Shown: one piece after another, positions 17,381 to 25,659 of the stretch
Numbering within the stretch: the first letter of the stretch is position 1
How the letters are laid out: every line of letters starts with the position of its first letter
NCBI GenBank assembly: GCA_964617765.1
Contig: CAZTZY010000020.1
Coordinates: forward strand, 1-35,373
Length of the DNA: 35,373 bases
DNA from: CAZTZY01 sp964617765
GTDB lineage: Bacteria; Pseudomonadota; Gammaproteobacteria; Pseudomonadales; DT-91
Direction of reading: 5' to 3'
Notes under the pieces: model-generated
Seen by the model: the letters and a program-made list of their open reading frames with translations, nothing else
What the model was told of the DNA's origin: nothing
Databases searched by the model: none
Program-made: the position numbers and the translations under genes

Positions 17381-17695
17381 ATGATCGAAATTATAATGTG
17401 GGCTATCGCGGTATTTTTTGGCATTGGCTGTGCCCTGTTTTTCTGGGAACTGATATTAAATCTTAAAACCGTCCCTCGCGATCAAAGGCCTGAATTTTTC
17501 CTGTACCCGTATATTCCGCCATACCAAATGTATGGTGGCGTAAGCCTGGTGATTGTACCGTTGTTTGGCGTATATAAGTGGGGCTGGGTCGGCTTGTTTG
17601 CCTACCAGATTTATCCAGGCGCATGCGCGCTATTAGGCATATTCTTTTACCTTTGCTCAACGTTTTTTTCAAAAGGGAAAAACCAAAAAAGCTGA
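17381..17695 (+). CDS. Small three-helix membrane protein of unknown function
   Basis: It has 104 residues from the ATG at 17381, which has AAGG about six bases upstream. An in-frame ATG at 17366 lacks such a site. Hydrophobic helices are at about residues 2-24, 49-66 and 72-92, with a Pro/Tyr-rich loop (FFLYPYIPPYQMYGG) between the first two. The end is basic (FSKGKNQKS). No family is recognised. It follows the diguanylate cyclase by about 60 bases on the same strand and may be cotranscribed. Confidence 0.65.
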   Translation: MIEIIMWAIAVFFGIGCALFFWELILNLKTVPRDQRPEFFLYPYIPPYQMYGGVSLVIVPLFGVYKWGWVGLFAYQIYPGACALLGIFFYLCSTFFSKGKNQKS

Positions 17696-17698
17696 TGC

Positions 17699-17728
17699 CG
17701 CGACGGGCAATCTACCCTGCGATTTTTT
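17699..17728 (+). terminator. Possible terminator between convergent genes
   Basis: An imperfect stem CGC-GAC-GGG / CCC-T-GCG (17699-17707 and 17715-17721) with bulged bases is followed by six T residues. It lies just after the small membrane protein and at the end of the convergent cyclase gene. The bulge makes it weak. Confidence 0.35.
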
Positions 17729-19403
17729 ATTTACTATCCAGCAAAAACTCACCCGACCAATCCATGCCGGGAGGATTAACAATGTAATTTTCGCAACGCT
17801 CGCGCATCACAAACGAAGCCTGGTCTGGCTGTGCTGCAAGAATTTGTCCAAATCCGCTGGCGGCACTGGCGAAATCACGCAGGCTATACAAGGCAAATGC
17901 CGCCATATAGCGCTCAATCAGCACTCTCGTTTCAGCGCTTACATTACCCTCAACACCCACCAGCTCGTAAATGTTTATCGGTACTGTTTTACCCACCATC
18001 ACCACTTTATCGATGAGGCGCGTCACAAAATCTGCCTTCACTCTATGCCAGGTAGATTCCGACAAGAGTATCGATGTGCCATACAACTTGTTGACCCCTT
18101 CCAGGCGACTGGTCAGGTTCACATTATCTCCAATCACCGTATAACTCATGCGCTCATCAGAACCCATATTACCGACAATGACATCACCGGTATTAATGCC
18201 GATACGCGTGCTGAAATCGATATCATGGCCAGCCAGTTTCCATTTTTTATTGAGCTCGCCAATTTGCACCTGGCATTCCAGCGCTGCACGACAGGCATAG
18301 TTCGCATGATCAGGCAACGTTCGTGGCGCACCCCAAAAAGCCATCACCCCGTCACCAATGTATTTATCCACTGTTGCCTTGTTAGACAACAAGCCCGCAT
18401 TCATCACATTAAGGTACTCGCCCAGAAAGCCCACTAATTCTTCCGGCGTAATCCTCTCTGATATCGCAGTAAACCCCGCTATATCTGAAAAGAACATGGT
18501 CAACTCCTTACGCTCGCCGCCCAGCTTTGCATCCACACCCAGCTCAATCAACTCACGCACCAGATCAGCTGGCACATATTTACGGAACGAACGTAATCCA
18601 CGCTTCATGTTTTCAAGTTGCATCGACATACTGTGAATTTCCTTGATGCGCGATTGCACGACCACTTCGCTATCCAGTTCAAAGCGTTTTACTTTTTCCA
18701 TCTCTTGCGCAAGCTCTGCCAAAGGATGGCGGATGCGGCGTGCAAACATTAGTCCCAGCGGCAACACCAGCAAGACCACAAAACCCGATACCAGCCAAAC
18801 CGTCATTTTGTACTGGCGTTCATGCTCAATGACATTCTCTGCCGACACATCAACACCAATTATGCCATCCAGCTTGCCATCAGACGTAAAAACAGGAGCA
18901 AATGCCGAAATCCATGTGCCCCATTGATCCCTTGTAAAATCCTCCTCCACAAACACCGCTTTCCCTGCTTGCGTAGAGGCCAGGGCTGCCAGCAATGGCG
19001 GCGTAGGGTTATCATAAACAAAACCGACATGACTCAAATCCTTGATGTTATCTGCCGAATCCACCACAAACATAACCTTGCCGTTAGTATTTTTGCGCAT
19101 GGTATAGGCATATTCGATATGTGTTCCGCTTTTACGCATCGCATTTAACTGTTTTTGCAAAGACGTGTATGCCAGCGAATTTTCATCGGCTGAAGTTTGT
19201 ACCTGATGAAGCTTATCACCATCAATCTGGCTCGCCATAATACTCACCGTGTCGGCGAGGCGCAGACGCAATTCATCACGGATAAATTCACCGACTTTCA
19301 TCGATGTTACCGTACTCATGAACACGCCACCCAGCAGGGTAAGTCCGCAAAATGCAGATACCAGGGTGAGGCGCAGGGTAAATTGTTTACGTTGAGGTTC
19401 CAT
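17727..19403 (-). CDS. Membrane class III adenylate cyclase with periplasmic sensor
   Basis: The protein has 558 residues. One membrane helix (about 10-30) is followed by a Cache-like periplasmic domain with FAPVFTSDGKLDGIIGVDV near its end. A second helix (about 202-222), a HAMP-like linker and the cyclase domain follow. Both metal-binding Asp are present (FFSDIAGFT, Asp307; KYIGDGVMAFWG, Asp351). Also present are the adenine-specifying Lys347 and Asp426, and the transition-state Asn429 and Arg433 (IGDNVNLTSR). All residues for cAMP synthesis are thus intact. A C-terminal helical tail of about 60 residues follows. It probably couples an external ligand to cAMP; the ligand is unknown. Confidence 0.94.
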   Translation of the reverse strand: MEPQRKQFTLRLTLVSAFCGLTLLGGVFMSTVTSMKVGEFIRDELRLRLADTVSIMASQIDGDKLHQVQTSADENSLAYTSLQKQLNAMRKSGTHIEYAYTMRKNTNGKVMFVVDSADNIKDLSHVGFVYDNPTPPLLAALASTQAGKAVFVEEDFTRDQWGTWISAFAPVFTSDGKLDGIIGVDVSAENVIEHERQYKMTVWLVSGFVVLLVLPLGLMFARRIRHPLAELAQEMEKVKRFELDSEVVVQSRIKEIHSMSMQLENMKRGLRSFRKYVPADLVRELIELGVDAKLGGERKELTMFFSDIAGFTAISERITPEELVGFLGEYLNVMNAGLLSNKATVDKYIGDGVMAFWGAPRTLPDHANYACRAALECQVQIGELNKKWKLAGHDIDFSTRIGINTGDVIVGNMGSDERMSYTVIGDNVNLTSRLEGVNKLYGTSILLSESTWHRVKADFVTRLIDKVVMVGKTVPINIYELVGVEGNVSAETRVLIERYMAAFALYSLRDFASAASGFGQILAAQPDQASFVMRERCENYIVNPPGMDWSGEFLLDSK

Positions 19404-19606
19404 CTGTCATATCTCCAGCAAAACGCAGTAGCAGGAAGCAGCACCAAGAAGCAGTGCCATGAAAGTGTCATCCGATTATGTGCAGAAGAAAGATGTAAGG
19501 GCAACTTTAAAAATGAAGATTTTTCTGTATAGCCACAAAGAAAGGTAGCTTTTAGAGATCCCCATAGACAAGTCTGGCTTTATATTACATAGACCGAAGT
19601 CATTGT

Positions 19607-19627
19607 GAGCAGGCTAAAGGCCTGCTC
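19607..19627. other. Perfect short hairpin after peroxidase gene
   Basis: GAGCAGGC-TAAAG-GCCTGCTC is a perfect 8-bp stem lying 25 bases after the stop of the minus-strand gene at 19652. No T run follows, so it is not a standard intrinsic terminator. It may stabilise the mRNA end or be a worn REP. Confidence 0.4.
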
Positions 19628-19651
19628 TGGCCAGAAGGGTTTCTCAAGAGC

Positions 19652-20212
19652 TTATTTTGCCTGTACCTGCAACAGGGCATCGATCGCTGCCAATAGCTTG
19701 ATATCATCAGGCGTAACCCGGCTGCCAAAATGCTCTACAACAACACCGTTTGCATCAACGAGATATTTATTGAAATTCCAGGAAGGGGCTTGTGATTGTT
19801 TGTTAATCGCGGCAAATACCGCATTCGCCTCATCACCCTTCACATGGCTCGGCGCCAGCATGGTAAAAGTAACCCCGAAATTCACATAACATATCTTGGC
19901 AGCTTCCGATTCCGAATCGTCTTCCTGAAAAAAATCATCACTGGCAAAACCTAACACCACCAAACCTTTATCCTTGTAAGTTTGATACAGCTTTTCCAGA
20001 CCCTTGAACTGCGGGGTGAATCCACAATGGCTGGCCGTATTCACCACCAGCACCGGATGATTTTTTACCACATCACACAGGTTCACCGATTTTTCCGAAT
20101 GCAATACACGCAGTGTGGTATTAAACATCGCCGCGCACTCCGTTTTTGCCGTGCTCTCGGCCTGAACAAACATAGACATACCCGCCAACAATACTGTCAT
20201 CAATATACGCAT
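19652..20212 (-). CDS. Exported glutathione-peroxidase-like protein (copy 2)
   Basis: This 186-residue protein has a signal peptide (MRILMTVLLAGMSMFVQA, about residues 1-18), so it is periplasmic. The peroxidatic Cys63 sits in NTASHCGFTPQF and the WNFNKY motif keeps Trp145 and Asn146. The second motif, usually FPSNQF, reads FASDDF, so the tetrad Gln is replaced by Asp93. Extra Cys at 26, 46 and 108 could serve as resolving residues. Unlike the two cytosolic GPx genes of the window, it is probably specialised for envelope peroxide or thiol chemistry. It is transcribed alone, divergent from the Trp-rich protein gene. Confidence 0.9.
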   Translation of the reverse strand: MRILMTVLLAGMSMFVQAESTAKTECAAMFNTTLRVLHSEKSVNLCDVVKNHPVLVVNTASHCGFTPQFKGLEKLYQTYKDKGLVVLGFASDDFFQEDDSESEAAKICYVNFGVTFTMLAPSHVKGDEANAVFAAINKQSQAPSWNFNKYLVDANGVVVEHFGSRVTPDDIKLLAAIDALLQVQAK

Positions 20213-20347
20213 CTGTAATTCCTCTTTATTAGTTTATACGCCACACTGCATTTTCCAGATCAGAAAACCTATTGCCTTGTCCCAGCGTAAGATACATACA
20301 CCCTTCAACCGGAAAATCTAACGACCACTACACACTGGCAGAAAACC

Positions 20348-20563
20348 ATGAACCCGATCAGCCCAAAAAAATTACTGCACAGCAAATGGACTTCCCTTGC
20401 GCCACAACACAAAGAAAAACATTTCACTATTACCGAAGTGGAATACGATGAGCAACAACGGGTTATTCATTGCATCCTGCAAGCCGTCATTAACCATCAT
20501 GAATACGCCATCGAATGGCGCACACTAAAAGATGCACAGCAATGGCGTACAGGATGGCATTAA
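20348..20563 (+). CDS. TIGR02450 small Trp-rich protein
   Basis: This 71-residue protein matches the TIGR02450 pattern end to end: an N-terminal MNPISPKKLLHSKWTS, a PQHKEKHF segment, a middle beta strand ending in CILQAVI and the closing EWRTLKD-QQWRTGW. The family is widespread in gammaproteobacteria and its function is unknown. Three Trp and the full length argue for an intact gene. It stands alone on its strand. Confidence 0.9.
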   Translation: MNPISPKKLLHSKWTSLAPQHKEKHFTITEVEYDEQQRVIHCILQAVINHHEYAIEWRTLKDAQQWRTGWH

Positions 20564-20581
20564 CGCCCAGGCACAACCCGC

Positions 20582-21037
20582 CTATTTAGCTTCAGCAAAA
20601 CGGCGATTGAATTCCTGAATACGCTTTTTGTTGGCAAACATATCATGCTGGCCAACGCGCGAAGCTGAACGTATATGCAGCATAGGGCCATCCAACCGTA
20701 ACTCAACATCATCGACAAAGCCAAACAGCTTGCTGGTGAATGTGGATGCCACATAACTGTCACTTTCACTGACAATCACACCGCCCATGTCCTTGATAAT
20801 TTGCACCGATTGTTTCATCGCCAGTGGATTGGCGCTAACATCCTGCGCCGGCAGAAAATGGGATTTATCCTCGGGAAATTCCGAACAGATACAGTTTGAA
20901 GCCATGGCAGGACATTTTTTCAAGCGGGAGTTTTCCAGCCCCGGCGTAGATTTTTTCTGCGATATTTTTCCCTGGATATAAAAATGGATAGGCACAACCA
21001 CCACCAAACACACCAGCACGATAAAAAATATTTTCAT
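20582..21037 (-). CDS. DUF1499 family protein
   Basis: Starting at 21037 (MKIFFIVLVCLVVVVPIHFY) gives 151 residues: a single N-terminal membrane helix or signal anchor, then a periplasmic DUF1499 domain. The family hallmarks are visible: LKKCPAMASNCICSE near residues 38-53 and D-KSHFLPA, followed by DDVELRLDG and SRVGQHD. The longer frame from 21097 is less likely because it places the signal anchor internally. Function is unknown; homologues sit in the envelope. Four Cys in total, three in the hallmark region. Confidence 0.85.
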   Translation of the reverse strand: MKIFFIVLVCLVVVVPIHFYIQGKISQKKSTPGLENSRLKKCPAMASNCICSEFPEDKSHFLPAQDVSANPLAMKQSVQIIKDMGGVIVSESDSYVASTFTSKLFGFVDDVELRLDGPMLHIRSASRVGQHDMFANKKRIQEFNRRFAEAK

Positions 21038-21098
21038 TGTATAACCCTGCACATATTCATTAAGTTCAATCGAGTATAGACTAAAAAGCATGAACACC

Positions 21099-21177
21099 GT
21101 CTACAAACACAGCACCCTGCCTACAAATATACCGCCCTTCCTACAATACACCAACCCGTCTACAGATACAGCGCCCC
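21099..21177. repeat. Four degenerate 20-base tandem repeats overlapping a gene end
   Basis: The units are about 20 bases each: GTCTACAAACACAGCACCCT, GCCTACAAATATACCGCCCT, a 19-base third unit starting TCCTACAATACACC, and a fourth starting GTCTACAGATACAGCG. The fourth unit encodes the last residues and the stop codon (21160-21162) of the YgjP-like gene. Confidence 0.7.
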
Positions 21178-21669
21178 GCCCACCTCCAGCTGAATCAGGA
21201 ATAAGCGCGTATCGAATTCCAGCTGGTAATAATCCGGCAACATATGCACACACAACTGGTAAAACGCCTTGTTGTGTTCCTTCTCTTTCAGGTGCGCCAG
21301 TTCATGCACCACAATCATCTTCAGGAACGCTTCAGGCGCCTTTTTAAACACTGCGCTGATACGAATCTCGTTTTTGCTCTTCAGCTTGCCACCTTGCACG
21401 CGCGACACATAACTGTGCAAACCCAGCGCATTATTAATCACATGGATTTTATTGTCATAAACAATCTTGCTCAGTGGTTCAGATTTTTTCAAATGTGCGT
21501 TTTTCAGCACCATCACATATTCACGCAGATTATTGTCGTTAGCGATGCCATGCGCAGAAGGGTATCTGGCAAGCAGAAAATCGCGCAAACGATCCTGGTC
21601 GATCATTTGCTGCACCTGCTTTTGAAGCTCGGCGGGATAGGAAGAAATGTAAGCCAGTGGTTTTGACAT
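21160..21669 (-). CDS. YgjP-like (DUF45) metalloprotease-fold protein
   Basis: It has 169 residues from the ATG at 21669 (MSKPLAYISSYPAE); the longer upstream frame is not protein-like. It carries VVHELAHLKEKEHNKAFYQ, the HExxH zinc motif with a third downstream His, typical of the YgjP/DUF45 (WLM-like) metallopeptidase fold. A preceding strand with NEIRISAVFKKAPEAFL is also family-like. The cellular target is not established. The last few codons and the stop fall inside a 20-base tandem repeat, so the natural C-terminus may have been altered. Confidence 0.9.
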   Translation of the reverse strand: MSKPLAYISSYPAELQKQVQQMIDQDRLRDFLLARYPSAHGIANDNNLREYVMVLKNAHLKKSEPLSKIVYDNKIHVINNALGLHSYVSRVQGGKLKSKNEIRISAVFKKAPEAFLKMIVVHELAHLKEKEHNKAFYQLCVHMLPDYYQLEFDTRLFLIQLEVGGALYL

Positions 21670-21806
21670 GGTAAAAATCGTTATCCGGTTTGCATTCACT
21701 CTAGCAGATTTAGTGAATAAAAAACCTTTTAACGTCAACAACGGCAATGGCTTCAAGCATCGATGCAATGGCATAAGGCATTAAGTTGGGCTTATTACAC
21801 AGCGGC

Positions 21807-21946
21807 CTAGGGAACCTCTGAATAACTGTCATTTCGAACCCTTCACAAGCTCAGGGCAGACTCCGTGAGAAATCTAACTACTTGAATTAAAAAGATTCTT
21901 CACTGCGTTCAGAATGACAAAAGGGAGTTTTTCAGAGGTTCCCTAG
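21807..21946. repeat. MITE-like palindromic element, copy 2 (most complete)
   Basis: This 140-base element has 21-base terminal inverted repeats that begin and end in CTAG (21807-21827 and 21926-21946, one mismatch). The inner arms are GTCATTTCGAACC and GTTCAGAATGAC. The final CTAG overlaps the TAG stop of the glutathione peroxidase gene (21943-21945). No open frame is seen. This copy is the best guide to the element's boundaries. Confidence 0.88.
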
Positions 21947-22422
21947 ATAATTTCCTCTACTTTCTTGCGGATATAACCGGGAAACGCCAGCGGTGAAAAG
22001 CGGGTTACCACATTGCCCTGCCGATCAATTAAAAACTTGGTAAAGTTCCATTGGATGCGCGCCACCCCCAACAACCCCGGTTTCGCATTTTCCAGATAAC
22101 TGAATAAGGGTTCAGCCTCAGGGCCATTCACTTTTACCTTGGCAAACATCGGGAAAGTCACACCGTAATTCTTCAAACAAAAATCATGGATTTGCTTGTT
22201 ATCATGCGGCTCTTGCACAAACTGGTTACTCGGGAAACCCAACACCACCAGGCCTTTATCCTTATAATCGCGATACAGTTTTTCCAGGCCCTCATACTGC
22301 GGCGTAAAACCACAATAACTGGCAGTATTCACCACCAGCATCAACTTGCCTTTGTAATCAGCCAGAGGCACGGGCTCTTCTTTAATATTGTTGCAGACAA
22401 AATCATAAATTGAACTTGCCAT
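21943..22422 (-). CDS. Glutathione-peroxidase-family thiol peroxidase (cytosolic, copy 3)
   Basis: This 159-residue enzyme has the complete Cys-GPx tetrad: Cys37 in NTASYCGFTPQY, Gln67 in FPSNQF, and Trp plus Asn in QWNFTKFL. There is no signal peptide. It is very similar in length and sequence to the gene at 15667-16146, so one probably arose from the other. The stop codon lies in the terminal CTAG of the adjacent repeat element. The upstream region is shared with the divergent pseudouridine synthase gene. It is likely a thioredoxin-linked peroxide reductase. Confidence 0.94.
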   Translation of the reverse strand: MASSIYDFVCNNIKEEPVPLADYKGKLMLVVNTASYCGFTPQYEGLEKLYRDYKDKGLVVLGFPSNQFVQEPHDNKQIHDFCLKNYGVTFPMFAKVKVNGPEAEPLFSYLENAKPGLLGVARIQWNFTKFLIDRQGNVVTRFSPLAFPGYIRKKVEEII

Positions 22423-22587
22423 TTTCCCACTCCAAAAAAATGCCCGACACCGTGCTACCGATTGTGGCGCGCGTCGATAGAAATTTGATGAAAGAATTCT
22501 TATTCTGGCTATACGCCAGAATTGCCTTTATGGATTACACAGCAATTCGGTCATAATGCACGCCTAACTCCTGGCCGAGCACATTCC

Positions 22588-23484
22588 TTGACACTCACAG
22601 CATCAAATCCCCTGCCCATGCGCAATGGCGTAAACCCCAGCTCATGCTGGTTACCCGAAGGCCAATGGCCCACCATGCTGCATTTTTTGTGTGCGCAATT
22701 CCCGGCGATTACAGAAACACTGTGGCTCAACCGCCTGCGCGCCGACGAAGTACTCGACAGCCACCATACCATCATTAACGAACACACACCCTACCGCAGC
22801 GGCACCCATCTTTTTTACTACCGCGAATTACCGCCAGAAATCCCCGTGCCCTTCCTTGAAGAAATCCTGTTCCACAACGAACATTTACTCGTGGTCGATA
22901 AGCCGCACTTCCTGCCCGTTATTCCCTCCGGCCGGTTCCTGCAACAAACCTTGCTGGTACGCCTGAAAAATACGCTGGGGCTAACTGATCTAACGCCCAT
23001 ACACAGGATCGATAAAGACACCGCAGGCCTCGTCATGTTCTCATGCCAACCTGCCACACGCGGCATCTACCACCAACTTTTTGAACAGCGGAAGATACAC
23101 AAAACCTATCACGCCATCGCCGCCACACGTCATGACCTAACCTATCCACTGTGCCACAAAAGCCGGCTCGCCAGTGCTGAAGAATTTTTTCGCATGAGCG
23201 AAGTGTCAGGCCTGCACAACAGTGAAACCCATATTCACCTGCTCGAAGATCGCGGCAAACATTCGCTTTACCAGCTTAATCCCGTCACCGGCAAAAAACA
23301 CCAGCTGCGTGTACACATGGCCGCACTTGGCATGCCACTTGTGAACGATGTGTTATATCCCGCAATATGCGATACAGCGCATGATGATTTTTCACAGCCG
23401 CTGCAACTGCTCGCCAAACAACTGCAATTTCAAGATCCGCTTACCGGCGCACAACATTCTTTCAGCAGCAAACAATCGCTCTGA
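22588..23484 (+). CDS. RluA-family pseudouridine synthase
   Basis: The catalytic motif HRIDKDTAGLVMF carries the Asp that attacks the uridine, and the later GKKHQLRVHMAALGMPLVND motif completes the RluA signature. An N-terminal segment (GVNPSSCWLP...TMLHFLCAQF) resembles the start region of the RluA-like subgroup. The start is uncertain: TTG at 22522 or 22588 and ATG at 22618 are in frame. 22588 is chosen because the residues after it look like the start of related proteins. It modifies an rRNA or tRNA uridine; which one cannot be told. Confidence 0.88.
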   Translation: MTLTASNPLPMRNGVNPSSCWLPEGQWPTMLHFLCAQFPAITETLWLNRLRADEVLDSHHTIINEHTPYRSGTHLFYYRELPPEIPVPFLEEILFHNEHLLVVDKPHFLPVIPSGRFLQQTLLVRLKNTLGLTDLTPIHRIDKDTAGLVMFSCQPATRGIYHQLFEQRKIHKTYHAIAATRHDLTYPLCHKSRLASAEEFFRMSEVSGLHNSETHIHLLEDRGKHSLYQLNPVTGKKHQLRVHMAALGMPLVNDVLYPAICDTAHDDFSQPLQLLAKQLQFQDPLTGAQHSFSSKQSL

Positions 23485-23610
23485 AATACCTCGCATAATC
23501 CGGGCAACTAACACTGTAATTACAGCAGAAACTACAACTATTGAATTATGGAATATTGTTGTGGGCGGTTTTGAATGGCTATATAAGAGGTGATCGCCAC
23601 AACCCATCTG

Positions 23611-24354
23611 TCAGATTTTTACACCGACAAAAATTGCATTCCCCGAAACTCCATCCCACGGCTCAATGCGGTCGTACACATGCGCAAACACATGCACCTC
23701 GAACCAGGGTTGCAACAATGCCTGCAACTGCTGGAAACTGATCGCCACCATTGCATGCCGGTCTTGCCAGGCTTCGGTAATGCCATGGGTGGTTTTTTCA
23801 ATGCGGGCTAACAGATGCTGCCTATCGCCATTACCGGCATAATGCCAACCCGACTGAAAAACCAGCTGGCTGCCATCGTGCTCAGCGGCATGCCGCACAC
23901 CATCCCTGTTATCTATCGTGTTCTTGTCTACCGCGTTAAAACAAAACACCCCGCCCGGCTGCAGCGCTGCATGCACACTGCTTATGCATTGCCGCAACTT
24001 GCTGATGCTATCGTTGTAATGAATGGAATACAAAAAGCAGGTGATTAAATCCAGCGGCTCTGGCACGGTAAAACTGCCCATGTCTTGCTGCGTAAATTGC
24101 GCTTCGGGGCAACGCTGTTGCGCAATATCCAGCATCGGCTGATTGATGTCCAGGCCATTGGCCCGATAGCCAAACTCTATAAAATGCCGCACATGCGGGC
24201 CCGTGCCACAAGCCAGATCCAGATACTGCTGGCCGTTATTGCCGAAGATCTGGTGAAGCCTGCGCACATGCTCGCTTTGTGCCTGGTAATCGATGTCGGC
24301 ACACATCAAATCATAATAAGCCGACAAATCTGTGTATAAAGCGTTGGAAGACAT
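23611..24354 (-). CDS. Class I SAM-dependent methyltransferase
   Basis: The protein has 247 residues. Motif I is YLDLACGTGPH (SAM binding), then GLDINQPML after the second strand (acidic ribose-binding residue). DLITCFLYSIHY lies at motif III and LQPGGVFCFNAVD at the post-III strand. This is a complete small-molecule methyltransferase fold. The N-terminus (LYTDLSAYYDLMCADIDYQ) matches a common group of uncharacterised enzymes. The substrate is unknown. Downstream bases 23485-23610 hold no gene. Confidence 0.9.
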   Translation of the reverse strand: MSSNALYTDLSAYYDLMCADIDYQAQSEHVRRLHQIFGNNGQQYLDLACGTGPHVRHFIEFGYRANGLDINQPMLDIAQQRCPEAQFTQQDMGSFTVPEPLDLITCFLYSIHYNDSISKLRQCISSVHAALQPGGVFCFNAVDKNTIDNRDGVRHAAEHDGSQLVFQSGWHYAGNGDRQHLLARIEKTTHGITEAWQDRHAMVAISFQQLQALLQPWFEVHVFAHVYDRIEPWDGVSGNAIFVGVKI

Positions 24355-24426
24355 ATAAAACCATCAAATTGAAAGAGGCCGGTGTAATACCACCATTATA
24401 GAAGATCAACAGCGCCACACCACACC

Positions 24427-24580
24427 CGTAGGGGCGCAATTCATTGCGCCCACATCCACACACTCCACTTGCAATAAATCCTGTACAGGCGGTTCTTAAC
24501 CGCGACCATCCATCACACATTGAATACGCCCAACTTCACCACGACCGTAGGGGCGCAATTCATTGCGCCCACATCCACAC
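24427..24580. repeat. REP cluster (stem types C-B-C)
   Basis: Two near-identical units (24427-24461 and 24546-24580) contain GTAG followed by the hairpin GGGCGCAAT-TC-ATTGCGCCC. Between them (24481-24507) lies a second REP type with stem GCGGTT-CTT-AACCGC (24489-24503). These fill most of the 280-base space between the methyltransferase and the next gene. No gene is seen in 24355-24638. Confidence 0.85.
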
Positions 24581-24638
24581 CTGCACAAAACAATCCACTT
24601 GCCCTGTTGTTGCGTAAAATAATAAAAGGGGAATAATC

Positions 24639-24968
24639 ATGCAAAAGAAATCCATCGACATGCTCGCCTACAACAACCTGCGCGTAGCCATTATAGAACC
24701 CACACCCGAAGGCAGGTTTGGACTCATTGTAGCGATAGATACTGAATCCTTTGTGGTAACCAATACCGACAATACCCTGTATGTGCGCGATACACTCGAA
24801 GCCATTACCACCGATTTAGCGCACTGCACCATAGACGAATTGTTTTTACACGTGAACGCCTACCGCCTGAATGCACCTTCCAACCCGGATGTAATACCCT
24901 ACATACCCGTGGAAGCCGGCAATGTCTCTGGGTACATACCCCTCAAACATACGCCGATAATGCATTAG
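24639..24968 (+). CDS. Hypothetical 109-residue protein
   Basis: It has a strong ribosome-binding site (AAAAGGGGAA before the ATG). The protein is beta-rich with repeated short strands (LRVAIIEPT, GLIVAIDT, FVVTNTDN) and a Pro-rich end (VIPYIPVEAGNVSGYIPLKH). There is no signal peptide or membrane helix. No family is recognised. It is followed 38 bases later by a small Cys-rich gene on the same strand. Confidence 0.65.
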   Translation: MQKKSIDMLAYNNLRVAIIEPTPEGRFGLIVAIDTESFVVTNTDNTLYVRDTLEAITTDLAHCTIDELFLHVNAYRLNAPSNPDVIPYIPVEAGNVSGYIPLKHTPIMH

Positions 24969-25006
24969 GCTTCTGCTGTATTGATGAAATTTAACGAGAT
25001 GGAAAA

Positions 25007-25183
25007 ATGAAAACAGCACAAAAAATAACGCAGGTTACTCCTACAGCGCACATAAAAAATCGCCTGCCCTGCAGAGGCTGTACTAACACCTGCGTTAATT
25101 ATCAGCACTGTGAAGGCAAACCCTGGCGCACACTCAATCAACACACGCGGCAATATCAAGGTAGTGCTTGCACTGACGAATAA
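25007..25183 (+). CDS. Small Cys-rich protein (58 aa)
   Basis: An ATG at 25007 with GAGATGGA nearby opens 58 codons. The centre reads LPCRGCTNTCVNYQHCEG: four Cys in a compact C-x2-C-x3-C-x5-C layout, plus a later Cys near the C-terminus. This looks like a small metal-binding or redox protein. It is not antisense noise, because the Cys spacing is dense and the ends are polar. It lies 38 bases after the previous gene, so cotranscription is likely. No family is known to me. Confidence 0.5.
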   Translation: MKTAQKITQVTPTAHIKNRLPCRGCTNTCVNYQHCEGKPWRTLNQHTRQYQGSACTDE

Positions 25184-25362
25184 CCCCTTGTTGTCAGTCC
25201 GCCGCTATTCGTTTTGCGAAGCCATGCGTTTTTTCAGAAACCATGCGTTTTGTTCACAAGCAAGCACCATGAAGAATCATTCCCCGTTCCGCCCCAGACA
25301 AGCAGAGAGATATCGCACTGCATTCGACATAACCGATATTCAGCGCTGCCTTAACACCAAGG

Positions 25363-25509
25363 CTATTTGCCCGATTTTTTCTTGGAGTTTTTTTCAGAAC
25401 TAGCCTTCTCTTCCTCTTTATAATCCCCCAGCACCGATTTCAAAGGGCAAAACTTCACTGTCGGGCACTTGCTGCAACCCACCGCCATAGCAATTGGACA
25501 AATCGTCAT
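25363..25509 (-). CDS. Small CxxC protein (48 aa), MTICP family
   Basis: An ideal AAGGAG lies six bases before the ATG at 25509. The 48-residue product begins MTICPIAMAVGCSKCPTVKF and continues CPLKSVLGDYK, with four Cys (4, 12, 15, 21), then a Lys/Glu-rich tail. I recall many gammaproteobacterial genomes encoding such a short MTICP...CP-KSV-GDY protein, but its function is not known to me. It is likely metal- or Fe-S-binding. The 25184-25362 interval beside it contains only two copies of CCATGCGTTTT. Confidence 0.75.
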   Translation of the reverse strand: MTICPIAMAVGCSKCPTVKFCPLKSVLGDYKEEEKASSEKNSKKKSGK

Positions 25510-25659
25510 AATGAACTCCTTTAGGGCCACTCGGGCCAGTTGATAGACACTTGAAGTGTAGACGATGAAATCAGGATAGGCAGTTTTGGCTATCCTTCTT
25601 CGCGTTTATTTTCAGCAGGCAATACCTGCAAGTTCACAAGGTTAATGTTCCAGAACACC

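Noticed and set aside
25110..25403. 97-aa plus-strand frame overlapping the 48-aa gene
   Set aside because: Overlaps two better candidates and has no ribosome-binding site or recognisable pattern.
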